A stretch of 64,000 bases of DNA. It comes from Winogradskyella sp. J14-2 (lineage in GTDB: Bacteria; Bacteroidota; Bacteroidia; Flavobacteriales; Flavobacteriaceae). The first letter of the stretch is position 1. Each line of letters starts with the position of its first letter. Under the pieces are notes generated by a model that saw only the letters and a program-made list of their open reading frames with translations, was not told the DNA's origin and did not search any database. Made by a program: the position numbers and the translations under genes. The stretch is from NCBI RefSeq assembly GCF_001971725.1, contig NZ_CP019388.1, positions 620,001 to 684,000 of the forward strand, in the 5' to 3' direction. Of the stretch, positions 19,074 through 28,121 are shown piece after piece.

Positions 19074-20081
19074 TTAACCCATTATTCTTACCAATAACTC
19101 TTTAAGTAAGTCGCCTTGTGGTACTGCATTGGCACCAACACCTTTGCCTTTAACGTCAAATTCCCTAAGTAAAGCAACCACTGCACTTACTTTTTTCATT
19201 GGGTAATTGCGAGCTGCTGTAAGGTACTCATTAACAAAATAAGGATTAACCCTTAATGCCGAAGCTACACTTCTTGGATTTTTGTCTGTCATGCCGTGAA
19301 GATGTAACAACTGTGAAAAGAAATTAAACAACAGCCCTACAGTTACCACCATAGGATTGTCCTTAGGATTATCACCAAAATACTTTGCAATACGCTGTGC
19401 TTTAACAATATCTCTGGCACCCACAGCTTTCCGAAGTTCAAAATTATTATAATCTTTACTTATTCCTATATTTTCTTCAATATGCTCTGGTGTAATCTGT
19501 GTGCCTTTTGGTAAAACAATTTTTAGCTTATTGAGCTCATTATTTACTTTACTTAAATCGGTTCCTAAAAACTCAACCAGCATTTGCGCTGCTTTTGGCG
19601 AAATATCATAACCTTGTCCTTTTAGAACACGTCTTATCCAATCCGGAACCTGATTATCATAGAGTTTTTTGCTTTCAAAAACTACACTACCGTTTTTGTT
19701 TATTGCCTTGTATAACGCTTTGCGTTTATCAATTTTTTTATACTTATAATTAATAACCAAAACCGTTGTTGGTTGTGGGTTTTCGGCATACGATGCTAGC
19801 TTTTCTATGGTACGACTAAGGTCTTGCGCTTCTTTAACAATAACTACTTGACGCTCTGCCATCATAGGATAACGCTTGGCATTACTTACGATATCGTCTA
19901 TAGTAACATCTCTTCCATAAAGCACCATTTGGTTAAACCCTTTTTCGGCTTCATCCAAAAGATTATCTTCAATAAAATCTGAAATCTTATCAATGTAGTA
20001 TGCCTCCTCACCCATTAAAAAATAGATGGGTTTAATTTGTCCTTTTTTTATGTCTGCTACTAATGCTTTTACCTCGTCCAA
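19074..20081 (-). CDS. holA: DNA polymerase III subunit delta
   Basis: 335 residues matching HolA: an N-terminal AAA-like region (IKPIYFLMGEEAYYIDKI), a YPMMAERQVVIVKEAQ segment, a middle domain with FLGTDLSKVNNELNKL, and a C-terminal collar domain. It is part of the clamp loader that places the sliding clamp on DNA. It is transcribed divergently from a restriction-like small protein, a neighbour often seen in Bacteroidota. Confidence 0.93.
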   Translation of the reverse strand: MDEVKALVADIKKGQIKPIYFLMGEEAYYIDKISDFIEDNLLDEAEKGFNQMVLYGRDVTIDDIVSNAKRYPMMAERQVVIVKEAQDLSRTIEKLASYAENPQPTTVLVINYKYKKIDKRKALYKAINKNGSVVFESKKLYDNQVPDWIRRVLKGQGYDISPKAAQMLVEFLGTDLSKVNNELNKLKIVLPKGTQITPEHIEENIGISKDYNNFELRKAVGARDIVKAQRIAKYFGDNPKDNPMVVTVGLLFNFFSQLLHLHGMTDKNPRSVASALRVNPYFVNEYLTAARNYPMKKVSAVVALLREFDVKGKGVGANAVPQGDLLKELLVRIMG

Positions 20082-20093
20082 TCTCTTATTTTG

Positions 20094-20125
20094 TTTGTGT
20101 GATTGCTATTATAATTTTAATTTTG
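20094..20125 (+). promoter_or_regulatory. Promoter of the HsdR_N-like gene, possibly giving leaderless mRNA
   Basis: TTTG (20094-20097), a 20-base spacer and TAATTTTG (20118-20125) match the promoter pattern exactly. The GTG start codon at 20130 is only 4 bases beyond the -7 box. Confidence 0.6.
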
Positions 20126-20129
20126 TGAA

Positions 20130-20579
20130 GTGCAAAAACTCAACTTTCCACAGTTTGAATACCGATTCAAAAGTACAGAAAATAAAATTTCTATTTTTGA
20201 TGTCATTCGGAAAAAATTTATCATTCTTCAACCAGAAGAATGGGTAAGGCAGCATTGTGTACATTATCTCATCAACGAAAAGAAATACCCTAAATCTTTG
20301 ATTAATGTTGAAAAGGAGTTAAACATTAATGGCTTAAAGAAACGCTACGATATTGTAATTTTTAATCCCGATGGTAGTATTCTTCTTATTGTTGAATGCA
20401 AATCGCACGACATTACCATAAATCAAAATACTTTTGACCAAATTGCACGTTATAATTTAGCGTTAAATGCCGAATTCCTCATGGTAACAAATGGCATAAA
20501 TCATTATTATTGCCAAATGGATACTGAAGCGGAGCGTTATCAGTTTTTAAGAGATATTCCTAACTATAAAAAGGCATAA
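20130..20579 (+). CDS. Type I restriction enzyme R N-terminal-domain protein
   Basis: 149 residues with the PD-(D/E)xK pattern of the HsdR N-terminal family: Asp74 in KRYDIVIFNPDG and Glu89-Cys90-Lys91 in IVECKSHD. It contains only the nuclease-like domain, without helicase or specificity modules, so it is not a complete restriction enzyme. It is a conserved single-domain protein in Bacteroidota. The start is GTG; no ATG is available upstream in frame. The glycosyltransferase gene follows directly, its ATG coming right after this stop codon. Confidence 0.85.
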   Translation: MQKLNFPQFEYRFKSTENKISIFDVIRKKFIILQPEEWVRQHCVHYLINEKKYPKSLINVEKELNINGLKKRYDIVIFNPDGSILLIVECKSHDITINQNTFDQIARYNLALNAEFLMVTNGINHYYCQMDTEAERYQFLRDIPNYKKA

Positions 20580-21572
20580 ATGTACAGCGACAAGGATATA
20601 GCAATTGTTATTTTAAACTGGAATGGAAAAGCGCTACTAGAGCAATTTTTACCTTCGGTTTTGAAATATTCTGAAGATGCTAAAATTTATGTTGCAGATA
20701 ATGCCTCTACCGATAATTCTGTTGAATTTTTAAAAACGTCTTTTCCAGAGGTTAGTATTATTCAAAATTCTGAAAATAGCGGTTATGCCAAAGGTTATAA
20801 CGACGCTTTAAAACATGTTTCTGAACCACTACTCTGCCTTCTAAATAGCGATATCGAAGTTACTGAGAATTGGCTCAATGGAATTCTAACAGCTTTCAAT
20901 TCTGAAGTAAAACCAGACATCCTTCAACCAAAAATATTAGACTACAAAAACAAGTCTAAATTTGAATATGCTGGTGCTGCAGGTGGCTTCATAGACAAAT
21001 ATGGTTATCCGTTTTGTAGAGGTCGCATATTTAACAGCATCGAGGAAGATAAAGGACAATACAATGATATCACAGATATTTTTTGGGCTTCTGGCGCTTG
21101 TTTTTTTATAAAGAACGAAGTTTTTAAAACTTTAAACGGTTTTGACGAAAGCTATTTTGCACACATGGAAGAAATAGATTTGTGCTGGCGCGCATTCAAT
21201 AGTAATTTTAAAACAAAATATGTTGGTACATCCACAGTGTATCATGTTGGTGGCGCAACCTTAAATAATTCCAACCCTAAAAAGACATACCTCAACTTTA
21301 GAAACAGTCTTATAACGCTAGTTAAAAACACTAACAGTAATGTGTTTTCTAAGGCTATAATGAGAATGCTTTTAGATGGTGTTGCAGGTGTTATGTTTTT
21401 ACTGCGATTAAAACCTGCTCACTTCATTGCTATCTTAAAAGCTCATGGTTCTTTTTATCTCAATTTGAGTAATGTTTTAAAGAAACGTAAAACACTCAAA
21501 AAACGTCCTAATTATTACCAAACCTCTTCAATTGTTTGGTCTTATTTTGTAAAGAGAAAACAAACGTTTTAA
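20580..21572 (+). CDS. Family 2 glycosyltransferase
   Basis: 330 residues with the GT-A fold signatures AIVILNWNGKALL, VADNASTDNSVEFL and LLNSDIEV (the Asp motif that holds metal and nucleotide sugar), and a later GFDESYFAHMEEIDLCWRA. It resembles rhamnosyltransferase-type enzymes that act on cell-surface polysaccharides. Donor and acceptor are unknown. It is translationally coupled to the preceding gene. Confidence 0.9.
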   Translation: MYSDKDIAIVILNWNGKALLEQFLPSVLKYSEDAKIYVADNASTDNSVEFLKTSFPEVSIIQNSENSGYAKGYNDALKHVSEPLLCLLNSDIEVTENWLNGILTAFNSEVKPDILQPKILDYKNKSKFEYAGAAGGFIDKYGYPFCRGRIFNSIEEDKGQYNDITDIFWASGACFFIKNEVFKTLNGFDESYFAHMEEIDLCWRAFNSNFKTKYVGTSTVYHVGGATLNNSNPKKTYLNFRNSLITLVKNTNSNVFSKAIMRMLLDGVAGVMFLLRLKPAHFIAILKAHGSFYLNLSNVLKKRKTLKKRPNYYQTSSIVWSYFVKRKQTF

Positions 21573-21631
21573 CTGTTTATAAAACTGTTAAAATTTTTGT
21601 TAATCTGTGTACAAGCCTATTTTCTTTTGTA

Positions 21632-21639
21632 TAATTTTG
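21632..21639 (+). promoter_or_regulatory. Candidate -7 promoter box before the OmpA-like gene
   Basis: TAATTTTG is an exact TAnnTTTG match 38 bases before the ATG. No convincing TTTG is found at the matching -33 distance. Confidence 0.3.
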
Positions 21640-21677
21640 ATATGTTAAAATTAACAATTTAAACTATAGTGAAAATT

Positions 21678-22535
21678 ATGAAAAAACTAATGTTATTAAG
21701 TGTTTGCTCAATGGTGTTGCTTGCATCTTGCGTATCGAAGAAAGAATATGCAGCGCTTGAGGCAAAACAACAAGAAACACAAGATTTACTTAACAGTGCT
21801 ACTGTAAAATTAAATAAATGTCTATCTGATGCTGCTGCTGCAAACGCCAGAGTGGAAACCATGAAAGACCAGTTGGCAGATTTACGTAAAGCTAACCAAG
21901 ATTTAATAGATACTAAAGGGAACCTAACAACCTTAACTCAAAAAGGCGCTGAAAACCTTGAGAAATCTTTAGAAAGCTTAAAAGAAAAAGATTTAAAGAT
22001 TTCTCGCTTACAAGATGCCTTAACTAAAAAGGATAGTGTGACACTAGCAATAGTTACCAGCTTAAAGAAAGAGGTTGGTATTAACGATCCAGACATTGAA
22101 ATTAATGTAGAGAAAGGTGTTGTTTTTATCTCTATTGCTGATAAATTATTATTTAAAAGCGGTAGCTACAATGTAACTGACAGAGCCAAAGAAATTTTAG
22201 GTAAAGTTGCTAAAGTTATTAAGAGCAAGCCAAATTTTGAAGCTATGGTAGAATCGCATACCGATAACGTACCTTACAATAAACCTCCACTATTAGATAA
22301 CTGGGATCTTAGTGTAAAACGTGCAACATCTGTAGTACGTGTATTAGAAAGCTTAGATGTAAATCCACAAAAATTAATTGCGGCTGGTCGTAGTTATCAC
22401 GTACCGTTAGTAGAAAATGATACTGCTGAAAACAGAGCTAAAAATAGAAGAACCCGAATAATCGTTCTTCCAAAAATTGATGAATTCTACGAAATGATTG
22501 AAGAAGAAATGAAAAATCTTTCTGCAGGAAATTAA
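21678..22535 (+). CDS. OmpA-family outer-membrane lipoprotein
   Basis: 285 residues from the ATG at 21678; a GTG at 21669 would add three residues. The signal ends in the lipobox LLASC. A coiled-coil region follows (residues about 20-125), and then a C-terminal OmpA peptidoglycan-binding domain (VESHTDNVPY, LSVKRATSVVR, NRAKNRRTRIIV). Such proteins tie the outer membrane to the cell wall. It is followed by a strong terminator, so it is probably the last gene of its transcript. Confidence 0.92.
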   Translation: MKKLMLLSVCSMVLLASCVSKKEYAALEAKQQETQDLLNSATVKLNKCLSDAAAANARVETMKDQLADLRKANQDLIDTKGNLTTLTQKGAENLEKSLESLKEKDLKISRLQDALTKKDSVTLAIVTSLKKEVGINDPDIEINVEKGVVFISIADKLLFKSGSYNVTDRAKEILGKVAKVIKSKPNFEAMVESHTDNVPYNKPPLLDNWDLSVKRATSVVRVLESLDVNPQKLIAAGRSYHVPLVENDTAENRAKNRRTRIIVLPKIDEFYEMIEEEMKNLSAGN

Positions 22536-22562
22536 TTTTTAAACTCAAATAACCTTAAACTA

Positions 22563-22590
22563 AAAACCCAATGCGTTTGCATTGGGTTTT
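22563..22590 (+). terminator. Intrinsic terminator of the OmpA-like gene
   Basis: The perfect 12-base arms AAAACCCAATGC and GCATTGGGTTTT are separated by a four-base loop and followed by more T residues. Confidence 0.9.
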
Positions 22591-22628
22591 TGTTTTAATC
22601 TTGGGTGTAAATAGTTAAATGAGAAGAC

Positions 22629-23711
22629 CTATCCTAAAACAGACTCTATAGTTTTGGCGCGTTGTATTTTTCCATTAACAGTTTCTACAAATTTGTCAGT
22701 TGTATATATATGTTTAGGGACTTCAAACTTAGTTAAGCCTTTAATAAAACGTATTCTGTTGGCTATACTATCAGCAGAATCTCTTGGGTTTTCTACTATT
22801 AAAACTAAACGTTCACCTAAAGTTTCATCTTCTTCCCCTGCAACAATAAAACGCTCATCAATAGCAGGCTGTAACTTATCTTCTATCTGTTCTGGGAATA
22901 ATTTAACTCCACCAGAGTTGATAACATTATCAAAACGGCCCAATAACTGAAAACTAGTTTCAGATTTTAAATCTACAATATCATTAGTCACTAATGATTC
23001 TTCAACTAAATTAGAGGCATTAATTACCAAACACTGCCTCTCATCTTGAGAGAACGTTACATTAGGAATTGCACTAAAGTATTTCTCGCCTTTAGACGCT
23101 TTAGACGGAAGTTGCCTCACCGCAACATGTGTTACTGTCTCAGTCATGCCATAAGTTTCAAAAAACTTTGAATTACACGTTTTAATACGTTCTATTAAAG
23201 GACGCGTAACTTTAGAGCCACCAATAATTAGTGTTTCAATATTGTTTGTGTATTTTAAGGTATGTTTTAACTGTAAGGGAATCATAGCACAAAAATTATA
23301 ATGTTTTTCATAATCAAACATTGGATGTGCACTTGGTTCTACATGATCTAACTCTAGACCTAAAATCATAGCTCTAACTAGCATCATTTTACCTGCTATA
23401 TAGTGACTTGGCAAACAGTCTATAGCTGTATTACCTGGTTCTAGACCAAAGAAATCGCCTGTAGCAATAGCAGAATTTACCATAGCTTGTTTTTTTAATT
23501 TTATAAGCTTTGGTATGCCTGTAGATCCCGAAGTTTTTACTTCTATGAAATCTTTATCATTGAGCCAGTCTATTAAGAAGTTTCCTGTAGCTTTTTCGTA
23601 TGGCGCTCCCTCTTTTATAAAACTGTAAGCTACCTCTTTTAACGCTTCGTGATCATAATGTAATCCGTTTAGCTTAAAACGATTATGAACTTTATCGTAA
23701 TTTGGTGTCAT
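22629..23711 (-). CDS. menE: O-succinylbenzoate-CoA ligase (MenE-like)
   Basis: 360 residues, shorter than Escherichia coli MenE but normal for Bacteroidota. It has the adenylate-forming motifs VKTSGSTGIPKLIK (phosphate loop) and FETYGMTETVTHVA, the hinge region LLGRFDNVINSGGVKL and a C-terminal Lys in VNGKIQRA. It activates o-succinylbenzoate with ATP and CoA for menaquinone. It is the last gene of a menC, CPBP protease, menE operon with tight spacing, which supports the assignment over other acyl-CoA ligases. Confidence 0.88.
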   Translation of the reverse strand: MTPNYDKVHNRFKLNGLHYDHEALKEVAYSFIKEGAPYEKATGNFLIDWLNDKDFIEVKTSGSTGIPKLIKLKKQAMVNSAIATGDFFGLEPGNTAIDCLPSHYIAGKMMLVRAMILGLELDHVEPSAHPMFDYEKHYNFCAMIPLQLKHTLKYTNNIETLIIGGSKVTRPLIERIKTCNSKFFETYGMTETVTHVAVRQLPSKASKGEKYFSAIPNVTFSQDERQCLVINASNLVEESLVTNDIVDLKSETSFQLLGRFDNVINSGGVKLFPEQIEDKLQPAIDERFIVAGEEDETLGERLVLIVENPRDSADSIANRIRFIKGLTKFEVPKHIYTTDKFVETVNGKIQRAKTIESVLG

Positions 23712-23714
23712 AAC

Positions 23715-24653
23715 TTATTCTCCAATAATTTTATAATCTTCCTTTGGTGGCTCTAAAACTTTTCCGAACAGGCGTTCTTGCCAGTTTTTCCAACCATATC
23801 GTTTCGATAAAATTAATAACATAATTGGATATACAACCAATACTGGTATTAAGATTTCGCCAATAATACTCATCGATGGTTCTGCAGTACTTTTAAAGAT
23901 GGCGTCTGTCTGTAAGGCTGTCCAATCTGCCGTAACTAAAAGCGATGCCAACAAGTTGTTACCTAAGTGAAACCCTAGAGCGAGTTCTAAACCATCATCC
24001 ATTAAGGTCATAATGCCTAAAAGCAGACCTGTGCCGATGTAGAATATCATCATTTTCCAGAAACCAATATTAGCTACCTCAGGATTAGCGCTATGTGCAA
24101 TACCAAATAAAACAGATGTTAGAATTAACGGAAACCACTTATTCTTGGCTATAATTCCAATATGCTGCATTAAATACCCTCTAAACAGATACTCTTCTAA
24201 TCCAATCTGAAACGGAAATAGAATAATACTTACAACAAACAAAATTGAAAATTTTCTAAAATCGAACTGATATATAATTTCGGATGAATCTATGTTGTAA
24301 CTTATAATAAATGAAACAATTGTAAAGGTTGCAATCATCATAAAAGCAAAGAATACCCTACCATAATCTACCTTAGGTCGTGCTGTAGTTAACGATAAAA
24401 TACTGCGCTGATGAACGTACTTTACCAAAATAAAAAGTAAGCCTAGTAAAAATGCAAATGGAATAAGATTTATTGCTAAATTAAGGCTAGATGGTATGCT
24501 TTTCATCATTTGGTAAGCGGCCTCTAAATCTGCAGGATCTGTATATAAGTAGGCAATAAAATTACCTATAAAAATACCAGCTACTAGTATAGTAGTTAAG
24601 ATAAACATCCATAATTCTCTTTGTCCTTTGTAAGCTTGTTGTATATAATTCAT
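23715..24653 (-). CDS. CPBP-family intramembrane metalloprotease
   Basis: 312 residues with about eight membrane helices. The catalytic motifs EEYLFRG (Glu-Glu and Arg) and FGIAHSANPE, plus a later His/Asn motif (LGFHLGNNL), mark a CAAX-processing or bacteriocin-processing (CPBP/Abi) protease. Its substrate is unknown. It lies inside the menC-menE operon, its ATG overlapping the menC stop, an arrangement seen in other Flavobacteriaceae. No link to quinone synthesis is established. Confidence 0.88.
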   Translation of the reverse strand: MNYIQQAYKGQRELWMFILTTILVAGIFIGNFIAYLYTDPADLEAAYQMMKSIPSSLNLAINLIPFAFLLGLLFILVKYVHQRSILSLTTARPKVDYGRVFFAFMMIATFTIVSFIISYNIDSSEIIYQFDFRKFSILFVVSIILFPFQIGLEEYLFRGYLMQHIGIIAKNKWFPLILTSVLFGIAHSANPEVANIGFWKMMIFYIGTGLLLGIMTLMDDGLELALGFHLGNNLLASLLVTADWTALQTDAIFKSTAEPSMSIIGEILIPVLVVYPIMLLILSKRYGWKNWQERLFGKVLEPPKEDYKIIGE

Positions 24654-25690
24654 TCGTTTAATTTAAATTTCCAATCTTTATTAATATCGTATTGCAAAGT
24701 ACCATTTTTTACCGTTAATGGCGAAGCAAAATTGTTAGTAAATAAGCTTCCTGTGCCAAGACCTTGAGGCATGGTGTTATTTAATGTATAGGTCCATTGT
24801 GCAATAGCATTTAATCCCACATTACTTTCTAATGCACTTGTAATCCACCATTTTATATTTAAGTCTTCTGCATTTCTAATCCATTGTAAACTTCCGCTGT
24901 AACCACCAATTAAACTTGGTTTAAGAATAATATATTGTGGCTTTATAGTTTGAAGTATATCTAGTTTTTTTTCTTCTAAAAAAACACCAATCAACTCTTC
25001 ATCTAAAGCTATAGGCAAAGGTGTAACTTCGCATAATTTTGCCATATCTTCGTATTGCTTTGGTTTTATGGGTTGCTCTATAGAATGCAATTGATATTCT
25101 GAAAGACGTTTTAACTTTTCTAAAGCCTCTTTTGGCTGAAACGCTCCGTTGGCATCGACTCGCAATTCTATGTCTGAAATTGAAAACTCTTTTCTTATGG
25201 ATTTTAAAATGTCTAACTCGGTCTGAAAATTAATAGCACCAATTTTTAGTTTAATACAATTAAAACCAGCTTCAATTTTTTCTTTAACTTGTTGGCGCAT
25301 AAAGTCTTCGTCTCCCATCCAAACCAAGCCATTAATTGGTATTGTATCTTGTCCTTGAGTAAATTGCGACGGAAACAAATTGAATTGAGCTTCGCTTTCT
25401 AAAGACTTAAAAGCCATCTCAATACCAAACTGAATACTTGGAAGTTCAACAAGCTCACTGACCAAAGTTTCTAAACCCAAATTGATGTTCTTACATACCC
25501 ATTTCAATTTTTCTTCATAATCTGGTCTATCATCAACAGAAAGTCCTCTTAAAATACCACACTCACCTACTCCGGTTTTGTTTTCACTTTTAACAATAAT
25601 AAACCATGTTTCCTTAGTAGTCATAACACCTCTAGAGGTACCACTTGGTCGTTTAAAATTAAGCGTATACTTATGGTATGTTGCTTGCAT
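24650..25690 (-). CDS. menC: o-Succinylbenzoate synthase
   Basis: 346 residues of the enolase superfamily. KLKIGA carries the catalytic lysine, LRVDANGAF and SIEQPIKP bind metal, ALDEEL follows, and ILKPSLIGGY carries the second lysine. It dehydrates SHCHC to o-succinylbenzoate. I chose the ATG at 25690 (MQATYHKYTL). A longer frame opens at 25753 but would overlap the upstream gene by 50 bases and lacks support. It overlaps the CPBP gene by 4 bases. Confidence 0.92.
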   Translation of the reverse strand: MQATYHKYTLNFKRPSGTSRGVMTTKETWFIIVKSENKTGVGECGILRGLSVDDRPDYEEKLKWVCKNINLGLETLVSELVELPSIQFGIEMAFKSLESEAQFNLFPSQFTQGQDTIPINGLVWMGDEDFMRQQVKEKIEAGFNCIKLKIGAINFQTELDILKSIRKEFSISDIELRVDANGAFQPKEALEKLKRLSEYQLHSIEQPIKPKQYEDMAKLCEVTPLPIALDEELIGVFLEEKKLDILQTIKPQYIILKPSLIGGYSGSLQWIRNAEDLNIKWWITSALESNVGLNAIAQWTYTLNNTMPQGLGTGSLFTNNFASPLTVKNGTLQYDINKDWKFKLNE

Positions 25691-25703
25691 ATTATCTATT
25701 CTT

Positions 25704-26393
25704 TTATAAGTTGTGATGCATACTAATCTGCCATTGTCCTTTTCCCCAAGCATCTGTTTTTTGATTCATCCAACCTAACTGAAATCTAATTTTTGGATTT
25801 AAAACATACCCTAAGCCCAAATAAGTTCGGTTTCTGTCAAAGAGTTCTACTGATCTACCATCGCCAATATCTTGTTGGCCATTAATGAACAATTCATTGT
25901 AAAAAGCTACATAAAAAATTTTAGGAGCCAATTCTTTTCCTTGTATTGGAATATTTAGAAATATATTATAACGATAACGTGTTCTAAAATCTTGATGCTC
26001 TACAAAACGTTGCTCGTACCTAAATCTATGGGTAAGGTAAAATCTTCCTCCTAATTTTTGGGAAATTAGTGCTTCTTGATAAATTCGGTTTTCTGAGAAT
26101 GTATTATTACTATCTCCATATTCACCAGTGGTTACATTTCCGTACCCTAATGTAAATTTTACACCTGCATCTTTTGGAGAAAAAGTTACACCAGAGCGCA
26201 GTAACAACTGCTCCATATCGTTTAACCCTTGCCAATCTCTATACTGAAAATCCCCTTGAAATCCCCATTGACTATCTTTAAACTGATGACTAAAAAAATA
26301 CATATACCACGCACCAGTTTTAGATTCTTCAACTTGAGAAAATACTTCCATGTTTGTAATTAGCAAAAGAAAAAACAATAGCTTTAATTTCAT
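25704..26393 (-). CDS. DUF2490-domain protein
   Basis: 229 residues with a signal peptide (MKLKLLFFLLLITNMEVFSQ) followed by alternating amphipathic strands rich in aromatic residues (WGFQGDFQYRDWQG, RFYLTHRFRYEQRF), as in an outer-membrane beta-barrel. This matches DUF2490. The function is unknown. It lies 13 bases upstream of menC, so it may lead the men transcript, although it is not a quinone gene. Confidence 0.87.
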   Translation of the reverse strand: MKLKLLFFLLLITNMEVFSQVEESKTGAWYMYFFSHQFKDSQWGFQGDFQYRDWQGLNDMEQLLLRSGVTFSPKDAGVKFTLGYGNVTTGEYGDSNNTFSENRIYQEALISQKLGGRFYLTHRFRYEQRFVEHQDFRTRYRYNIFLNIPIQGKELAPKIFYVAFYNELFINGQQDIGDGRSVELFDRNRTYLGLGYVLNPKIRFQLGWMNQKTDAWGKGQWQISMHHNL

Positions 26394-26480
26394 AAATTTT
26401 ATTCATAAATTGAAACTATAAAAATAAGCATCTTCTATTAGCTATAAGTTAATGTTTTTCAAAAAAAATCCTTTTAAATA

Positions 26481-27383
26481 ATGCCAGAATTCCCTAACAT
26501 TATTCACTTTGCAATACCTGTTTTTGTATTTTCTATGCTGCTAGAGTTATATGTAACAACAAGGGAAAAATTCAGTGAAACCAAAGGTTATGAACCCAAA
26601 GATGCCTTTGCTTCTATTGCAATGGGTTTAGGAAATGTGTTTTTAGGATTTGCTAGTAAAGGCTTGGTATGGCTAGCTTTATTTTGGGTATATAATAATT
26701 TAAGATTATTTACTATTCCGCCTACTTGGTGGTCTTTTGTTTTGTTGTTTTTCGCTGATGATTTAGCTTATTATTGGTTTCATAGAATTTCACACCAATG
26801 TCGTTTATTTTGGGCATCGCATGTGGTTCATCATTCTTCTCAACACTACAATTTAAGTACAGCTTTGAGGCAAACATGGTCAGGTGGGTTTTATAGTTTT
26901 GTTTTTTGGCTATGGTTACCACTTTTAGGGTTTCATCCTGCCATGATATTATTACAAATGTCCGTTAGTTTGTTGTATCAATTTTGGATTCATACTGAAG
27001 CCATTAGCAAAATGCCTCGTTGGTTTGAAGCTATATTTAACACCCCTTCGCATCACAGAGTTCATCATGGAAGTAACCCTATTTATCTAGACCGAAATCA
27101 TGCTGGTATTCTGATTATCTGGGATAAACTCTTTGGAACTTTTCAACCCGAATTGGAGGATGAAAAAGTAACATACGGTTTGGTAACCAATATAAAAACT
27201 TACAATCCCGTAAAGATAGCCTTCATTGAATGGTGGCAATTGTTAAAAGACATATTTACCGGACATAAATCCTTAAAAAATCGTTTTAATTATCTTATAA
27301 AGCCACCTGGCTGGAAACATGATGGCACAGGAAAACTAAGTAATGATCTGAGGCAAGAATGGTTGAATTCTAAAAAGAAATAA
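26481..27383 (+). CDS. Sterol desaturase / fatty acid hydroxylase family protein
   Basis: 300 residues with four or five membrane helices and the eight-histidine di-iron pattern: HRISH, HVVHHSSQHYN and HRVHHGSN. Members hydroxylate or desaturate lipids in the membrane using oxygen. In Bacteroidota the substrate is usually unknown and could be a fatty acid, hopanoid or carotenoid. The gene is divergent from the DUF2490 gene, with 87 bases between them. Confidence 0.9.
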   Translation: MPEFPNIIHFAIPVFVFSMLLELYVTTREKFSETKGYEPKDAFASIAMGLGNVFLGFASKGLVWLALFWVYNNLRLFTIPPTWWSFVLLFFADDLAYYWFHRISHQCRLFWASHVVHHSSQHYNLSTALRQTWSGGFYSFVFWLWLPLLGFHPAMILLQMSVSLLYQFWIHTEAISKMPRWFEAIFNTPSHHRVHHGSNPIYLDRNHAGILIIWDKLFGTFQPELEDEKVTYGLVTNIKTYNPVKIAFIEWWQLLKDIFTGHKSLKNRFNYLIKPPGWKHDGTGKLSNDLRQEWLNSKKK

Positions 27384-27407
27384 TAACATTTAAAAAACAC
27401 TTTTATT

Positions 27408-27458
27408 TTAAACTGCTCGCGCATATATTGCTGTTGCATTGGCAAAACCAAAGGTATT
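27408..27458 (-). pseudogene. Possible remnant of a ketosynthase C terminus
   Basis: On the minus strand 16 codons before a TAA read NTFGFANATAIYARAV. This resembles the conserved final strand of beta-ketoacyl synthases, usually (N/K)xFGFGGTNA and similar. The frame is closed by a stop just upstream, so at most a scrap is left. The match is short and may be chance. The rest of the 27384-27521 gap shows nothing else. Confidence 0.25.
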
Positions 27459-27521
27459 TATTTAATTTTTTTTTCGAAGTTATAGTGAAAATTAAGATGT
27501 AAAGCCTACTAAGACACTATA

Positions 27522-28118
27522 TTAATTATCACTAATGTCTGATGCACAAGCACTGGTATTATATTTTATTCGCTTTAAGGTACTCCAGATTTTATCTTCA
27601 AAACTACTTGGAGAAAACCTAAATAATACTATAGTTCTATCTTGCTCTGTACAACTAAATGTGCTTACCAAAACATTGAGTATCATAATTTCTTTTGTAT
27701 GAAATGCGTTATACAACCTTATTTTTCCTCTAAAATTATTTTTACTTGTTGGTAAGAATACTGCAAAGGTTTCTGGAATTTCAATAGTTTTGTCTTTATT
27801 AACAACATTCATTAATCCATCAAAATATAATTTTAAATCGCGTTCTAAAGTAGTTTCATTAATTACGGTATTGCCATTTATGCTCCAAGCGAACGCATAA
27901 GACCAATACTCTAAACTGTCTTGGTTAGACCAATCGTTGGGAAAATACGCTTCTTCAAATCCGTTATAGTCTATTTTAGGGGCAAAATGAATGGGAAATT
28001 TAAACACTTCCTTTGTCCACAAACTATCTACTATTAAGAGGTTTTCACTTTTATCAGTTTGCGAAAGACTAAACGAAAAACAAAAAACCGCAGATATTAA
28101 AACGAAGTCTCTTCTCAT
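27522..28118 (-). CDS. Exported hypothetical protein
   Basis: 198 residues with a signal peptide (about residues 1-20, ending SFSLSQ). The rest has mixed strands and helices, and two cysteines near the C-terminal third (STFSCTEQD, TSACASD). I do not recognise a family. It begins 3 bases after the YceI gene stop in the same direction and is probably the last gene of the S41-YceI operon. Confidence 0.75.
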   Translation of the reverse strand: MRRDFVLISAVFCFSFSLSQTDKSENLLIVDSLWTKEVFKFPIHFAPKIDYNGFEEAYFPNDWSNQDSLEYWSYAFAWSINGNTVINETTLERDLKLYFDGLMNVVNKDKTIEIPETFAVFLPTSKNNFRGKIRLYNAFHTKEIMILNVLVSTFSCTEQDRTIVLFRFSPSSFEDKIWSTLKRIKYNTSACASDISDN

Positions 28119-28121
28119 ATG

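Noticed and set aside
20130..20579. Type I restriction-modification system
   Set aside because: Only the N-terminal nuclease-like domain is present; there are no HsdM, HsdS or helicase parts.
25691..25753. N-terminal extension of menC
   Set aside because: It overlaps the DUF2490 gene and adds residues absent from the family; the ATG at 25690 fits better.
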